In this document: one piece after another, positions 7,820 through 18,214 of the stretch
Position numbering within the stretch: position 1 is the first letter of the stretch
How the letters are laid out: each line of letters opens with the position of its first letter
Source of the DNA: Alicycliphilus denitrificans_A
GTDB taxonomy: Bacteria; Pseudomonadota; Gammaproteobacteria; Burkholderiales; Burkholderiaceae_C
NCBI RefSeq assembly: GCF_044792555.1
Contig: NZ_CP126238.1
Location: forward strand, 3,286,001 to 3,350,000
Length of the DNA stretch: 64,000 nucleotides
Direction: 5' to 3'
Made by a program: the position numbers and the translations under genes
Notes under the pieces: model-generated
What the model was told of the DNA's origin: nothing
The model's input: the letters and a program-made list of their open reading frames with translations, nothing else
Database searches by the model: none

Positions 7820-10674
7820 CGCCCATCCAATCCTGCCAGCGCCCATTGCTCGCTGTGCTGGCGCTGCTGGTTGGCCTGCCAGGGCGCGATTCTCTGCACG
7901 GGCAGGACCTGCACCGCCGTGACCTTGTACTCCGGGCAGTTGGTGGCCCAGTCGGAGCTGTCGGTGGTGATCACGTTGGCGCCCGACTCGGGAAAGTGGA
8001 AGGTGGTGTAGACCACTCCCGGCGGCACACGCTCGGTGATGCAGGCACGCAACGTGGTCTGGCCGGCGCGGCTGTGCACGCCCACGCGCTCACCGTCGCG
8101 TATGCCACGCTCCTGGGCGTCGTGCGGGTGGATTTCAAGCACATCTTCGCTGTGCCACTGCACGTTGTCGGTGCGCCGCGTCTGCGCGCCCACGTTGTAT
8201 TGCGACAGGATGCGGCCAGTGGTCAATATCAAGGGGTATTTGCGTGTCACCTTCTCATCCGTGGCCACGTACTGGGTGATCATGAAGCGCCCCTTGCCGC
8301 GCACAAAGCCCCCGACATGCATGGTCTCGGTGCCGTTTTCGGGCGTGGACGCATTGCACGGCCATTGCACGCTGCCCAGGCGGTCGATTTTTTCGTAGCT
8401 CACGCCGGCAAAGCTAGGGGTCAGGGCGGCAATTTCGGCCATGATGTCGCGCGGGTGCTGGTAGGGCATGGCGCAGCCCAGCGCCCGGGCGAGTTGGGCG
8501 GTCACCTGCCAATCGGCATAGCCGGCCAGCGGCGCCATGAGCTGGCGCACGCGCGAGATGCGGCGCTCGGCATTGGTAAAGGTGCCGTCCTTTTCCATAA
8601 ACGACGAACCGGGCAAAAACACATGCGCGTATTTGGCGGTTTCGTTCAGAAAGATATCCTGCACGATGACGCATTCCATGGCTCCCAGCGCCGCCTGCAC
8701 ATGCTGGGTGTTGGGGTCGGACTGGGCGATGTCCTCACCCTGGCAGTACAGCGCCTTGAAGCTGCCGGCAATAGCGGCGTCAAACATGTTGGGGATGCGC
8801 AGTCCCGGCTCGGGGTCCAGCACCACGCCCCACGCGGCTTCAAAGTCGGCGCGCACGGTGGCATCCGAGATGTGGCGGTAGCCCGGCAGCTCATGCGGGA
8901 AGGAGCCCATGTCGCAGGCGCCCTGGACGTTGTTCTGCCCGCGCAGCGGGTTCACGCCCACACCTTCACGCCCGACGTTGCCGGTGGCCATGGCCAGGTT
9001 GGCAATGGCCATCACCGCCGTCGAGCCCTGGGCATGCTCGGTCACGCCCAGGCCGTAGTAAATGGCGGCATTGCCGCCGGTAGCGTACAGGCGGGCAGCG
9101 GCGCGCAGCATGTCGGCGGGCACGCCGGACACCGCCGCCAGCGCCTCGGGGCTGTTCTCGGGCCGGGCGACAAACCCGCACCACTGGGCAAAAGACTTGG
9201 CATCGCAGCGCTCGGCGATGTAGTCGCGCGCCAGCAAATCTTCGGTGACGATGACATGCGCCAGCGCGCTGAGCACCGCCACGTTGGTGCCGGGGCGCAG
9301 TTGCAGGTGGTAGTCGGCCTTGACATGGGGAGCATCGACCAGATCGATCTGGCGCGGGTCGATGACGATGAGCCGCGCGCCCTGGCGCAGGCGCTTCTTT
9401 AAACGCGAGGCAAACACCGGGTGCGCGTCCGAGGGGTTGGCACCCATGACGACGATGACGTCCGCCTGCTCGACCGAGCGAAAGCTCTGCGTGCCCGCCG
9501 AGGTGCCGAAGGTCTGCCCCAGGCCATAGCCGGTGGGCGAATGGCAGACGCGTGCGCAAGTGTCCACGTTGTTGTTGCCAAAGGCGGCGCGCACCAGCTT
9601 TTGCACCAGGTAGGTCTCTTCGTTGGTGCAGCGCGATGAGGCGATGCCGCCCACCGCGTTGCGCCCGTATTGCGCCTGGATGCGGCGCAGCTCGGTCGCG
9701 GCGTAGGCAATGGCCTCGTCCCAGCTCACCTCCTGCCAGGGGTCGGTTGTCTTGCGGCGGATCATGGGCTTGAGCATGCGATCCTGGTGCGTGGCGTAGC
9801 CCCAGGCAAAGCGCCCCTTGATGCAGGCGTGGCCCTCGTTGGCCCGGCCGTCCTTCCAGGGGACCATGCGCACCACCTGGCTGCCCTTCATCTCGGCCTT
9901 GAAGCCACAACCCACGCCGCAGTAGGCGCAGGTGGTGATCTTGCTGTGCTCGCCCTGGCCCCATTCAAGCACGCTCTTTTCCTGCAGGCTGTCCGTGGGA
10001 CAGGCCTGCACGCAGGCGCCGCAGCTGACGCAGTCGGACTCCATGAACGGCTGGTCTTGCCCGGCGGAGACATGCGAGGCAAAGCCGCGCCCGCTGATCG
10101 TCAGCGCAAAGGTGCCCTGGACCTCGTCGCAGGCGCGCACACAGCGGCTGCAGACGATGCACTTGGCCGGGTCGAATGCGAAATAAGGGTTGGACTCGTC
10201 CTTGGCACTGTCCAGGTGGTGCGCGCCGCCGTATTGCCCCCCCACGCCGTAGCGCACGGCACGCAGACCGGTCACACCGGCCATGGCCTGCAGTTCGCAG
10301 TCGCCATTGGCCGAGCAGGTCAGACAATCCAGCGGGTGGTCGGAAATGTAGAGCTCCATCACCCCCTTGCGCAGCTCCTGTAACTTGGGGCTTTGCGTGC
10401 GTACCTGCATGCCCTCGGCCACCGGAGTGGTGCAGGAGGCCGGGTAACCCTTGCGCCCCTCGATCTCCACCAGGCACAGCCGGCAGGAACCAAAGGGCTC
10501 CAGGCTGTCGGTGGCGCAGAGCTTGGGGATTTGCACACCGGCCTCCACCGCGGCACGCATCAGCGAGGTGCCGGCGGCCACGGTGACACGCGTGCCGTCA
10601 ATCTCCAGCGTGACCTGCTCGGTGGCCGCGCTGGCAGGCGTGCCATAGTCGATTTCAGGGTATTGATCCAGCAT
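7816..10674 (-). CDS. fdsA: NAD-dependent formate dehydrogenase, molybdopterin-containing alpha subunit
   Basis: A 952-residue catalytic subunit that oxidises formate to CO2 and passes electrons through FeS clusters to FdsB and NAD+. From the N-terminus: a 2Fe-2S ferredoxin-like domain (PFGSCRLCLVEIEG), a His-Cys3 cluster (HPLDCLTCSANGDC), two ferredoxin-type 4Fe-4S clusters (CIVCSRCVRACDE and CVSCGACVQACP), then the molybdopterin oxidoreductase with its own cluster (CAYCGVGC). RVCHSPTGYG supplies the molybdenum-ligating Cys followed by the catalytic His. The C-terminal molydopterin-dinucleotide-binding domain is complete. The start ATG at 10674 is preceded by AGG at a good distance; ATG at 10686, overlapping the fdsB stop, is the alternative. 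Soluble: no Tat signal. Confidence 0.95.
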   Translation of the reverse strand: MLDQYPEIDYGTPASAATEQVTLEIDGTRVTVAAGTSLMRAAVEAGVQIPKLCATDSLEPFGSCRLCLVEIEGRKGYPASCTTPVAEGMQVRTQSPKLQELRKGVMELYISDHPLDCLTCSANGDCELQAMAGVTGLRAVRYGVGGQYGGAHHLDSAKDESNPYFAFDPAKCIVCSRCVRACDEVQGTFALTISGRGFASHVSAGQDQPFMESDCVSCGACVQACPTDSLQEKSVLEWGQGEHSKITTCAYCGVGCGFKAEMKGSQVVRMVPWKDGRANEGHACIKGRFAWGYATHQDRMLKPMIRRKTTDPWQEVSWDEAIAYAATELRRIQAQYGRNAVGGIASSRCTNEETYLVQKLVRAAFGNNNVDTCARVCHSPTGYGLGQTFGTSAGTQSFRSVEQADVIVVMGANPSDAHPVFASRLKKRLRQGARLIVIDPRQIDLVDAPHVKADYHLQLRPGTNVAVLSALAHVIVTEDLLARDYIAERCDAKSFAQWCGFVARPENSPEALAAVSGVPADMLRAAARLYATGGNAAIYYGLGVTEHAQGSTAVMAIANLAMATGNVGREGVGVNPLRGQNNVQGACDMGSFPHELPGYRHISDATVRADFEAAWGVVLDPEPGLRIPNMFDAAIAGSFKALYCQGEDIAQSDPNTQHVQAALGAMECVIVQDIFLNETAKYAHVFLPGSSFMEKDGTFTNAERRISRVRQLMAPLAGYADWQVTAQLARALGCAMPYQHPRDIMAEIAALTPSFAGVSYEKIDRLGSVQWPCNASTPENGTETMHVGGFVRGKGRFMITQYVATDEKVTRKYPLILTTGRILSQYNVGAQTRRTDNVQWHSEDVLEIHPHDAQERGIRDGERVGVHSRAGQTTLRACITERVPPGVVYTTFHFPESGANVITTDSSDWATNCPEYKVTAVQVLPVQRIAPWQANQQRQHSEQWALAGLDGR

Positions 10675-10682
10675 GGTGAACC

Positions 10683-12239
10683 TCATGAATGGCTGGTGGC
10701 GGCAGGCTGCAGTCCAAAATCCTGCGGGTAATGCGCCAGCGCCGAGAGCACCGGGTAGGGCGTCATGCCGCCCAGGGCGCACAGGCTGGCGTGCAGCATG
10801 GTGTCGCACAGGTCGCGCAGCAGCACTTCCTGCTGCTGGCGCTGGTCGCCGCGCAGCAGGCGGTCTATCACCTCCACGCCCCGGATCGAGCCGATGCGGC
10901 AGGGCGTGCATTTGCCGCAAGACTCCACAGCGCAAAACGCCATGGCATAGCGTGCCAGCTGCGCCATGTTGGCGCTGTCGTCATGCACCACGATGCCGCC
11001 ATGGCCCACGCTGGCGCCAACGGCGGCGTAGGCTTCGTAGTCCAGCGGCAGGTCCCAATGCGCCTCGGGCACATAGGCGCCCAGCGGCCCGCCCACCTGG
11101 ATGGCCTTCACGGGCCGGCCCGAGGCCGTGCCGCCGCCCCAGCCATAGACCAGCTCGCGCAGACTGACACCAAAGGCCTTCTCAATCAACCCGCCGCGTT
11201 TCACGTTGCCCGCCAGCTGAATCGGCAGCGTGCCCTGCGAGCGCCCCACGCCATAGCCACGATAGCACTGCGCACCGCGCGCCAGGATGGTGGGCACAGA
11301 CGCCAGGGTGATGACGTTATGGACCAGGGTGGGGCAGCCCCACAGCCCGCTGTGCGCCGGCAGCGGCGGCTTGGCGCGCACCACGCCGCGCTTGCCTTCT
11401 ATGCTCTCCAGCATGGCGGTTTCCTCGCCACAGATATAGGCGCCGGCGGCCTTGCGGATTTCCAGGTGAAAGCCTGTGCCCGATTGCAGGATGTCATCAC
11501 CCAGCAACCCCGCCTGTTCTGCCTGCCGCACGGCCTGCTCCATGGTGGCGACGGCGTGCGGGTATTCCGAGCGGATATAGACATAGCCCTGGCTCGCGCC
11601 CACGGCCAGCGCGGCAATCACCATGCCTTCGATGAGCAGGAAGGGGTCGCCCTCCATCAACATGCGGTCGGCAAAATTGCCCGAATCGCCCTCGTCCGCA
11701 TTGCACACCACATATTTTTGCGCCCCGGCAGCCTGCGCCACGGTGCGCCACTTGATGCCCGCGGGAAACGCGGCGCCACCGCGCCCACGCAGGCCCGAAT
11801 CGAGCACCTGCTGCACCACGGCGACTGGCGCCATGGCCAGGGCCGCGCGCAGGCCCGTCCAGCCGCCATGCTGGGCGTAATCCTCCAGCGACAGCGGGCG
11901 GGTGATGCCCATGCGGGCAAAGCACAGGCGCTCCTGGGTTTTCAGGTAGGCGATGTCCTCGGTGAGGCCCTGGCACAGCGGGTGGGCAGCGCCCTGGTGA
12001 AACCCGGCGTCGAACAAACCCGGCACATCGGCCACGCCCACCGGCCCATAGGCCATGCGGCCGGCCGGGGTCACCACCTCCACCAGCGGCTCCAGCCAGA
12101 ACAGGCCGCGCGAGCCATTGCGCCGCAGTTCCAGCACGATGCCGCGCGCCTGCGCCTCGCGGACCATGGACTCGGCCACGGCGTCGGCCCCCACGGCCAG
12201 GGCGGCCGAATCACAAGGAACAAAAATCTGCACCGTCAT
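10683..12239 (-). CDS. fdsB: NAD-dependent formate dehydrogenase, NADH-forming beta subunit
   Basis: A 518-residue subunit that holds FMN, binds NAD+ and carries a 4Fe-4S cluster; it hands electrons from FdsA to NAD+. The first 130 residues form a thioredoxin-like domain; the rest is NuoF-like with the FMN/NAD site SGLRGRGGAAFPAG near residue 170, AYICGEETAMLESIEG, and the cluster motif SCGKCTPCRIGS near the C-terminus. It is homologous to NuoF of complex I, encoded in the same window. The start ATG at 12239 overlaps the fdsG stop by four bases. Confidence 0.94.
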   Translation of the reverse strand: MTVQIFVPCDSAALAVGADAVAESMVREAQARGIVLELRRNGSRGLFWLEPLVEVVTPAGRMAYGPVGVADVPGLFDAGFHQGAAHPLCQGLTEDIAYLKTQERLCFARMGITRPLSLEDYAQHGGWTGLRAALAMAPVAVVQQVLDSGLRGRGGAAFPAGIKWRTVAQAAGAQKYVVCNADEGDSGNFADRMLMEGDPFLLIEGMVIAALAVGASQGYVYIRSEYPHAVATMEQAVRQAEQAGLLGDDILQSGTGFHLEIRKAAGAYICGEETAMLESIEGKRGVVRAKPPLPAHSGLWGCPTLVHNVITLASVPTILARGAQCYRGYGVGRSQGTLPIQLAGNVKRGGLIEKAFGVSLRELVYGWGGGTASGRPVKAIQVGGPLGAYVPEAHWDLPLDYEAYAAVGASVGHGGIVVHDDSANMAQLARYAMAFCAVESCGKCTPCRIGSIRGVEVIDRLLRGDQRQQQEVLLRDLCDTMLHASLCALGGMTPYPVLSALAHYPQDFGLQPAATSHS

Positions 12240-12733
12240 ACAGCCTCCTGGGGACGGCCTAGCAATCGTTCGAAATCCGCCGCCTGCACGCGCCCATGCA
12301 CCTGGCCGTCGATGGCCATGGCCGGTGCGCAGGCACACAGGCCCAGGCAATACACGGGCTGCAGGGTCACGCCCTGGTCTGCCGTGGTGGCGCCATGCGC
12401 GCCGGCCTGCTCGTCCAGCCCCAGGCTTTGGCAGGCGTGCTCCCAGAGCGCCTTGCCGCCCATCGACTGGCAGGCTTCGGCGCGGCACAGCTGCACCACC
12501 CGGGCGCCCGGCGGCCGGGTGCGGAAATGGTGGTAGAAGCTCACCACGCCATGCACCTCGGCGCGCGAGAGATTCAGCGCCTGGGCGATGCGCGGCACGG
12601 CAGCCGGGGGAATATGGCCGAGCGCATCCTGCACGGCATGCAACACCGGCAAGGTGGCTCCGGGCAGATGCCGGTACTGGGCAATCAGCTCGTCCAGAAG
12701 CCTGTCAAGCTTGGAAAGCGTCGGCTCTGTCAT
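12236..12733 (-). CDS. fdsG: NAD-dependent formate dehydrogenase gamma subunit (2Fe-2S)
   Basis: A 165-residue NuoE-like subunit with one thioredoxin-fold 2Fe-2S cluster. The ligand pairs are visible as CRAEAC (C-x4-C) near residue 86 and CLGLC (C-x3-C) near residue 127. The N-terminal helical half (LPVLHAVQDALGHIPP, VHGVVSFYHHFRT) is typical of the 24-kDa family. The start ATG at 12733 has a strong AGGAGA site 6 bases before it; the open frame extends upstream without homology. It is the first gene of the fds operon and runs away from pyrG, so the 240-base gap must hold both promoters. Confidence 0.94.
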   Translation of the reverse strand: MTEPTLSKLDRLLDELIAQYRHLPGATLPVLHAVQDALGHIPPAAVPRIAQALNLSRAEVHGVVSFYHHFRTRPPGARVVQLCRAEACQSMGGKALWEHACQSLGLDEQAGAHGATTADQGVTLQPVYCLGLCACAPAMAIDGQVHGRVQAADFERLLGRPQEAV

Positions 12734-12973
12734 GTCGTCTCCTGGTTCTCTCGAGACTGAGAGTGTCCGGCAGATAGCGCAGGAGTGGCAAACTGCGCCT
12801 GCACATTTATATACCCGTTGACTGAATGCCCCACTCTCCCGGCCGCGGGTGCGCAGCCGAGTCACCCGGGTTAAAATTGGCGGTTTCAACCGAGCTGCGT
12901 CTGCACAACGCCAGTCGCAGACCCGGCTTGCGGTGGGTGGAGCAGCCACCTACCCTCCTCCAGCTTCTAAGAC
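12734..12973. promoter_or_regulatory. divergent promoter region between fdsG and pyrG
   Basis: These 240 bases hold no gene. Rightwards, TAAAAT at about 12872-12877 is a plausible pyrG -10, without a clear -35. Leftwards, a TATAAA within GTATATAAATG (about 12807-12816) could be a -10 for fdsG, giving a leader of roughly 65 bases. A partial dyad (CTCTCGAGACTGAGAG) lies about 20 bases before the fdsG start and could bind a regulator. These are weak sequence matches only. Confidence 0.35.
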
Positions 12974-14620
<1,647 letters not shown>

Positions 14621-14625
14621 CCACC

Positions 14626-15483
14626 ATGAAACTCTGCGGCTTCGACGTTGGCCTGGAGCGGCCCTTTTTCCTCATCGCCGGCACCTGCTCCATCGAGGGC
14701 CTGGACATGTCGCTCGACGTGGCCGGCCAGCTCAAGGAAACCTGCGCGGCCCTGGGCATCCCGCTGATCTACAAGGGCTCGTTCGACAAGGCCAACCGCT
14801 CGTCGGGCAGCAGCCAGCGCGGCGTGGGGATGGAGGCGGGGCTGAAAATCCTTGATGAAGTGCGCCGCCAGCTGCAGCTGCCCATCCTCACCGACGTGCA
14901 CGAGGCCGCGCAGGTGGCCGAGGTGGCGAGCGTGGTTGATGTGCTGCAAACGCCCGCCTTCCTGTGCCGCCAGACCGATTTCATCCGCGCCGTGGCGCAG
15001 TCGGGCAAGCCGGTGAATATCAAAAAAGGCCAGTTCCTCGCCCCCTGGGACATGAAGAACGTGATCGACAAGGCCCGCGCCGCCGCCGCCGAGGTCGGGC
15101 TGTCCGAAGACCGCTTCCTGGCCTGTGAGCGCGGCGTGAGCTTTGGCTACAACAATCTCGTGGCCGACATGACCAGCCTGGCCGAGATGCGCAAATCCGG
15201 CGCGCCGGTGGTGTTCGACGTCACCCACTCGGTGCAAAAGCCCGGCGGCCTGGGCGCGGTGAGCGGCGGCGCACGCGAGATGGTGCCGGTGCTGGCCCGC
15301 GCCGGCGTCGCTGTGGGCGTGGCGGGCCTGTTCATGGAAGTGCATCCCCGGCCGGCCGAGGCCTGGTCCGACGGGCCCAATGCCGTGCCGCTCAAGCACA
15401 TGCGCGCGCTGCTGGAGAACCTGGTCGCGCTTGATGCCGTGACGAAAAAATCCGGCTTTCTGGAAAACGACTTTGCGGCCTGA
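14626..15483 (+). CDS. kdsA: 3-deoxy-8-phosphooctulonate synthase (KDO-8-P synthase)
   Basis: A 285-residue aldolase that condenses phosphoenolpyruvate with arabinose 5-phosphate to KDO 8-phosphate for the lipopolysaccharide inner core. Family motifs are IAGTCSIEGLD (17-27), YKGSFDKANRSS near residue 48, ILTDVHE near residue 87, NIKKGQFLAPWDM near residue 128, and FDVTHSVQKPGG near 200. An Asn is present in KANRSS, as in the common type. The start lies five bases after the pyrG stop, so the two are coupled. KdsA next to Eno is sensible because both use phosphoenolpyruvate. Confidence 0.97.
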   Translation: MKLCGFDVGLERPFFLIAGTCSIEGLDMSLDVAGQLKETCAALGIPLIYKGSFDKANRSSGSSQRGVGMEAGLKILDEVRRQLQLPILTDVHEAAQVAEVASVVDVLQTPAFLCRQTDFIRAVAQSGKPVNIKKGQFLAPWDMKNVIDKARAAAAEVGLSEDRFLACERGVSFGYNNLVADMTSLAEMRKSGAPVVFDVTHSVQKPGGLGAVSGGAREMVPVLARAGVAVGVAGLFMEVHPRPAEAWSDGPNAVPLKHMRALLENLVALDAVTKKSGFLENDFAA

Positions 15484-15487
15484 GGAG

Positions 15488-15530
15488 GCTATCACTTCGA
15501 TAGCTGCTTGCGCTTGATAGGCAAAGGCTG
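15488..15530 (+). repeat. dispersed repeat copy between kdsA and eno
   Basis: GCTAT-N7-ATAGC followed by TGCTTGCGCTTG (15505-15516). The 15-mer AGCTGCTTGCGCTTG at 15502-15516 occurs again in reverse orientation in the DUF455 gene and in mutL. It starts five bases after the kdsA stop. The rest of the 101-base gap shows only the eno ribosome site. Confidence 0.65.
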
Positions 15531-15584
15531 TAGGCCATTTTCATTCACAAAACACCCCGATCTCAAGCAACCTAAGGAAACACC

Positions 15585-16871
15585 ATGAGTGCAATTGTTG
15601 ACATCGTAGGCCGCGAAGTGCTGGACAGCCGTGGCAACCCCACCGTCGAATGCGACGTGCTGCTCGAATCGGGCGTGATGGGCCGCGCCGCCGTGCCCAG
15701 CGGCGCCTCCACCGGCTCGCGCGAGGCCATCGAGCTGCGCGATGGCGACAAGGCACGCTACCTGGGCAAGGGCGTCTTGAAGGCCGTGGAGCACATCAAC
15801 ACCGAGATCTCCGAGGCCGTGCTGGGCCTGGACGCCTCCGAGCAGGCCTTCCTGGACAAGACCCTGATCGACCTGGACGGCACCGAGAACAAATCGCGCC
15901 TGGGCGCCAACGCCATGCTGGCCGTCTCCATGGCCGTGGCCCGCGCCGCCGCTGAAGAGGCCGGCCTGCCGCTGTACCGCTACTTCGGCGGCATGAACGG
16001 CTGCCAGCTGCCCGTGCCGATGATGAACGTCATCAACGGCGGCGCCCACGCCAACAACACGCTGGACCTGCAAGAGTTCATGATCATCCCCGTGGGCGCG
16101 CCGAGCTTCCGCGAGGCCCTGCGCTGGGGCGCCGAGGTGTTCCACGCGCTGAAGAAGATCATCCACGACAAGGGGATGAGCACCGCCGTGGGCGATGAGG
16201 GCGGCTTTGCGCCTTCCGTGGAGAACCACGAGGCGGCGATCCAGCTGATCCTGGAAGCCATCGACAAGGCCGGCTATACCGCGGGCGAGCAGATCGTGCT
16301 GGGCCTCGATTGCGCGGCCAGCGAGTTCTACAAGGACGGCAAGTACGTGCTCGAAGGCGAAGGCGGCATCCAACTGACGGCCCAGCAGTGGACCGACATG
16401 CTGGCCACCTGGGTGGACAAGTACCCCATCATCTCCATCGAGGACGGCATGGCCGAGGGCGACTGGGACGGCTGGAAGATCCTCACCGAGCGCCTGGCCG
16501 ACAAGGTGCAGCTGGTGGGCGACGATCTGTTCGTGACCAACACCAAGATCCTGAAGGAAGGCATCGACAAAAGAATAGCCAACTCCATCCTCATCAAGAT
16601 CAACCAGATCGGCACCCTGACCGAAACCTTCGCCGCCATCGAGATGGCCAAGCGCGCCGGCTACACGGCGGTGATCAGCCACCGCTCGGGCGAGACCGAG
16701 GACAGCACCATTGCCGACATCGCCGTGGGCCTGAACGCCGGCCAGATCAAGACCGGCTCGCTCTCGCGCTCGGACCGCATCGCCAAGTACAACCAGTTGC
16801 TGCGCATCGAGGAAGACCTGGGCGACGTGGCCGAGTACCCGGGCCGCGCCGCGTTCTACAACCTGCGTTAA
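15585..16871 (+). CDS. eno: enolase
   Basis: A 428-residue glycolytic enzyme converting 2-phosphoglycerate to phosphoenolpyruvate; in many bacteria it is also part of the RNA degradosome. Motifs: GREVLDSRGNPTVE (7-20), PSGASTGSREA, NVINGGAHANN, the catalytic Glu region GDEGGFAPS near 205, the Mg2+ ligands in SIEDGMAEGDW near 285 and VGDDLFVTN near 312, the catalytic Lys 338 in LIKINQIGT, and SHRSGETED near 366. A good AAGGAA site precedes ATG. ftsB follows 24 bases downstream. Confidence 0.98.
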   Translation: MSAIVDIVGREVLDSRGNPTVECDVLLESGVMGRAAVPSGASTGSREAIELRDGDKARYLGKGVLKAVEHINTEISEAVLGLDASEQAFLDKTLIDLDGTENKSRLGANAMLAVSMAVARAAAEEAGLPLYRYFGGMNGCQLPVPMMNVINGGAHANNTLDLQEFMIIPVGAPSFREALRWGAEVFHALKKIIHDKGMSTAVGDEGGFAPSVENHEAAIQLILEAIDKAGYTAGEQIVLGLDCAASEFYKDGKYVLEGEGGIQLTAQQWTDMLATWVDKYPIISIEDGMAEGDWDGWKILTERLADKVQLVGDDLFVTNTKILKEGIDKRIANSILIKINQIGTLTETFAAIEMAKRAGYTAVISHRSGETEDSTIADIAVGLNAGQIKTGSLSRSDRIAKYNQLLRIEEDLGDVAEYPGRAAFYNLR

Positions 16872-16895
16872 GCCACCCCAGGCTGCTGTGCCGCC

Positions 16896-17183
16896 ATGGC
16901 CAACCGCATCGTCCCGCTGTTCCTGCTGCTGCTGCTCGTGGCCATCCACGCGCAGCTGTGGACGGGGCGCGGCAGCGTCGGCCATGTGCAGGAGCTGCGC
17001 CGGCAAATTGCCCAGCAGCAGGCGGCCAACGCCCAGGCGCGGGCGGCCAACGAACGCCTCGCCGCCGAGGTCGGCGACCTCAAGAACGGCCTGGAGATGG
17101 TCGAGGAAAAGGCGCGCAGCGAGCTGGGCATGGTCAGGCCGAGCGAGATCTACGTGCAGGTGGTGCGCCCCGCTGGGAAGTGA
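16896..17183 (+). CDS. ftsB: cell division protein FtsB
   Basis: A 95-residue bitopic membrane protein of the divisome, partner of FtsL and FtsQ at midcell. One N-terminal membrane segment (residues 4-19, IVPLFLLLLLVAIHAQLW) is followed by a periplasmic coiled coil rich in Gln, Ala and Arg (about 28-75) and the typical C-terminal MVEEKARSELGMV... EIYVQVV stretch. Length and position behind eno match other proteobacteria. No clear ribosome site is seen. Confidence 0.94.
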   Translation: MANRIVPLFLLLLLVAIHAQLWTGRGSVGHVQELRRQIAQQQAANAQARAANERLAAEVGDLKNGLEMVEEKARSELGMVRPSEIYVQVVRPAGK

Positions 17184-17186
17184 CAT

Positions 17187-17312
17187 CCCCCTGAGCGGCT
17201 ACGCCGCTTCCCCCCCTTCTCTCTACGCGCTGCGCGCTACGGGAAGGGGGACGACGCCAGCGCAGCGGGGCGGCCCTTGCGCGGCGTCCGCTAACCTGGG
17301 ACGCGCCAGTTT
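17187..17312. repeat. GC-rich dispersed intergenic repeat with two hairpins
   Basis: The first hairpin is AGCGGC-TAC-GCCGCT (17194-17208). The second pairs CCCCCTTC (17212-17219) with GAAGGGGG (17243-17250) around a GC-rich loop. A GC-rich tail (GGCGGCCCTTGCGCGGCGTC) follows. From memory, near-identical blocks occur many times in Comamonadaceae genomes; only one copy is in this window. No open frame is supported here. Confidence 0.5.
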
Positions 17313-17364
17313 CGTAGGTCGCGGATGGTGCAACGCCCGGAGAAAGACCGACTGCACTTAATAC

Positions 17365-17413
17365 AAAAAGAGCTGCCAGCGCTTACCCATAAAGCGCTGG
17401 CAGCTCTTTTTTT
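17365..17413. terminator. bidirectional terminator, also a copy of the dispersed repeat
   Basis: A perfect 20-bp stem (AAAAAGAGCTGCCAGCGCTT at 17365-17384, its complement at 17392-17411) with a 7-base loop and T-runs on both sides. It separates ftsB from the convergent hisP. The core AGCTGCCAGCGCTT...AAGCGCTGGCAGCT resembles the repeat family found at coaBC, kdsA-eno, DUF455 and mutL. Confidence 0.93.
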
Positions 17414-17422
17414 ATGAGCAAA

Positions 17423-18214
17423 TTACTTCAAGTTGCCTGACAGGAAGCGCGCCAGGCGCTCGCTCCTGGGGTTGGCCATGACCTCGCGCGGGTCGCCCTG
17501 CTCTTCAATCAGGCCCTGGTGCAAAAAGATCACCTGGTTGGAGACCTCGCGCGCAAAGCCCATCTCGTGCGTCACCACCAGCATGGTGCGCCCTTCCTGC
17601 GCCAGCAGCTGCATCACACGCAACACCTCGCCGACCAGCTCCGGGTCGAGCGCGCTGGTGGGCTCGTCGAACAGCATCACCTCCGGCTCCACGGCCAGCG
17701 CCCGGGCAATGGCCACGCGCTGCTGCTGGCCGCCGCTCATGTGGTTGGGGTAGGCGTCCTCGCGCCCCTCCAGTCCCACCAGGCGCAGGTATTTGCGCGC
17801 GCGTTCTACCGCCTCGTCGCGCGGCAGCCCCAGCACATGCACCGGCACCTCGGTGATGTTGGCCAGCACCGTCATGTGCGCCCACAGGTTGAAATGCTGG
17901 AACACCATCGCCAGGCGCGTGCGCAGGCGCTGCAGCTGCTTCTGGTCCGCCGCCTCCAATGCGCCATCGCGTGCCGGGCGCAGGCTGAGCTCCTCGCCCG
18001 CCACCAGGATGCGGCCCTGCTGCGGGCGCTCCAGCAGGTTGATGCAGCGCAAGAGCGTGCTCTTGCCCGAGCCCGAGCTGCCGATGATGCTGATCACGTC
18101 GCCCGCGTGCGCGGTCAGCGACACGCCCTTGAGCACCTCGTTGGCGCCGTAGCGCTTGTGGATGTCCAGGGCCTGGAGTTTGACGGGGGTGTTGCGATTC
18201 ATGAAATGGCTCAT
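17423..18214 (-). CDS. hisP: polar amino-acid ABC importer, ATP-binding protein (HisP type)
   Basis: A 263-residue ATPase that drives import of basic amino acids (histidine, lysine, arginine, ornithine by family). It has Walker A GSSGSGKST (45-53), the Q-loop in MVFQHFNLW, the signature MSGGQQQRVAIARAL, Walker B VMLFDEPTSALDP, and the switch His in VVTHEMG. The insert with LSLRPARDGALEAADQKQL between Walker A and Q-loop is typical for HisP/GlnQ proteins. The start ATG at 18214 overlaps the hisM stop by four bases; ATG at 18202 is possible. It is the last gene of hisJ-hisQ-hisM-hisP. Confidence 0.93.
   Translation of the reverse strand: MSHFMNRNTPVKLQALDIHKRYGANEVLKGVSLTAHAGDVISIIGSSGSGKSTLLRCINLLERPQQGRILVAGEELSLRPARDGALEAADQKQLQRLRTRLAMVFQHFNLWAHMTVLANITEVPVHVLGLPRDEAVERARKYLRLVGLEGREDAYPNHMSGGQQQRVAIARALAVEPEVMLFDEPTSALDPELVGEVLRVMQLLAQEGRTMLVVTHEMGFAREVSNQVIFLHQGLIEEQGDPREVMANPRSERLARFLSGNLK

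Noticed and set aside
12753..12763. GAGACTGAGAG near fdsG, similar to the end of the 172-bp element
   Set aside because: Only 11 bases match and no partner arm is found, so chance similarity is likely.
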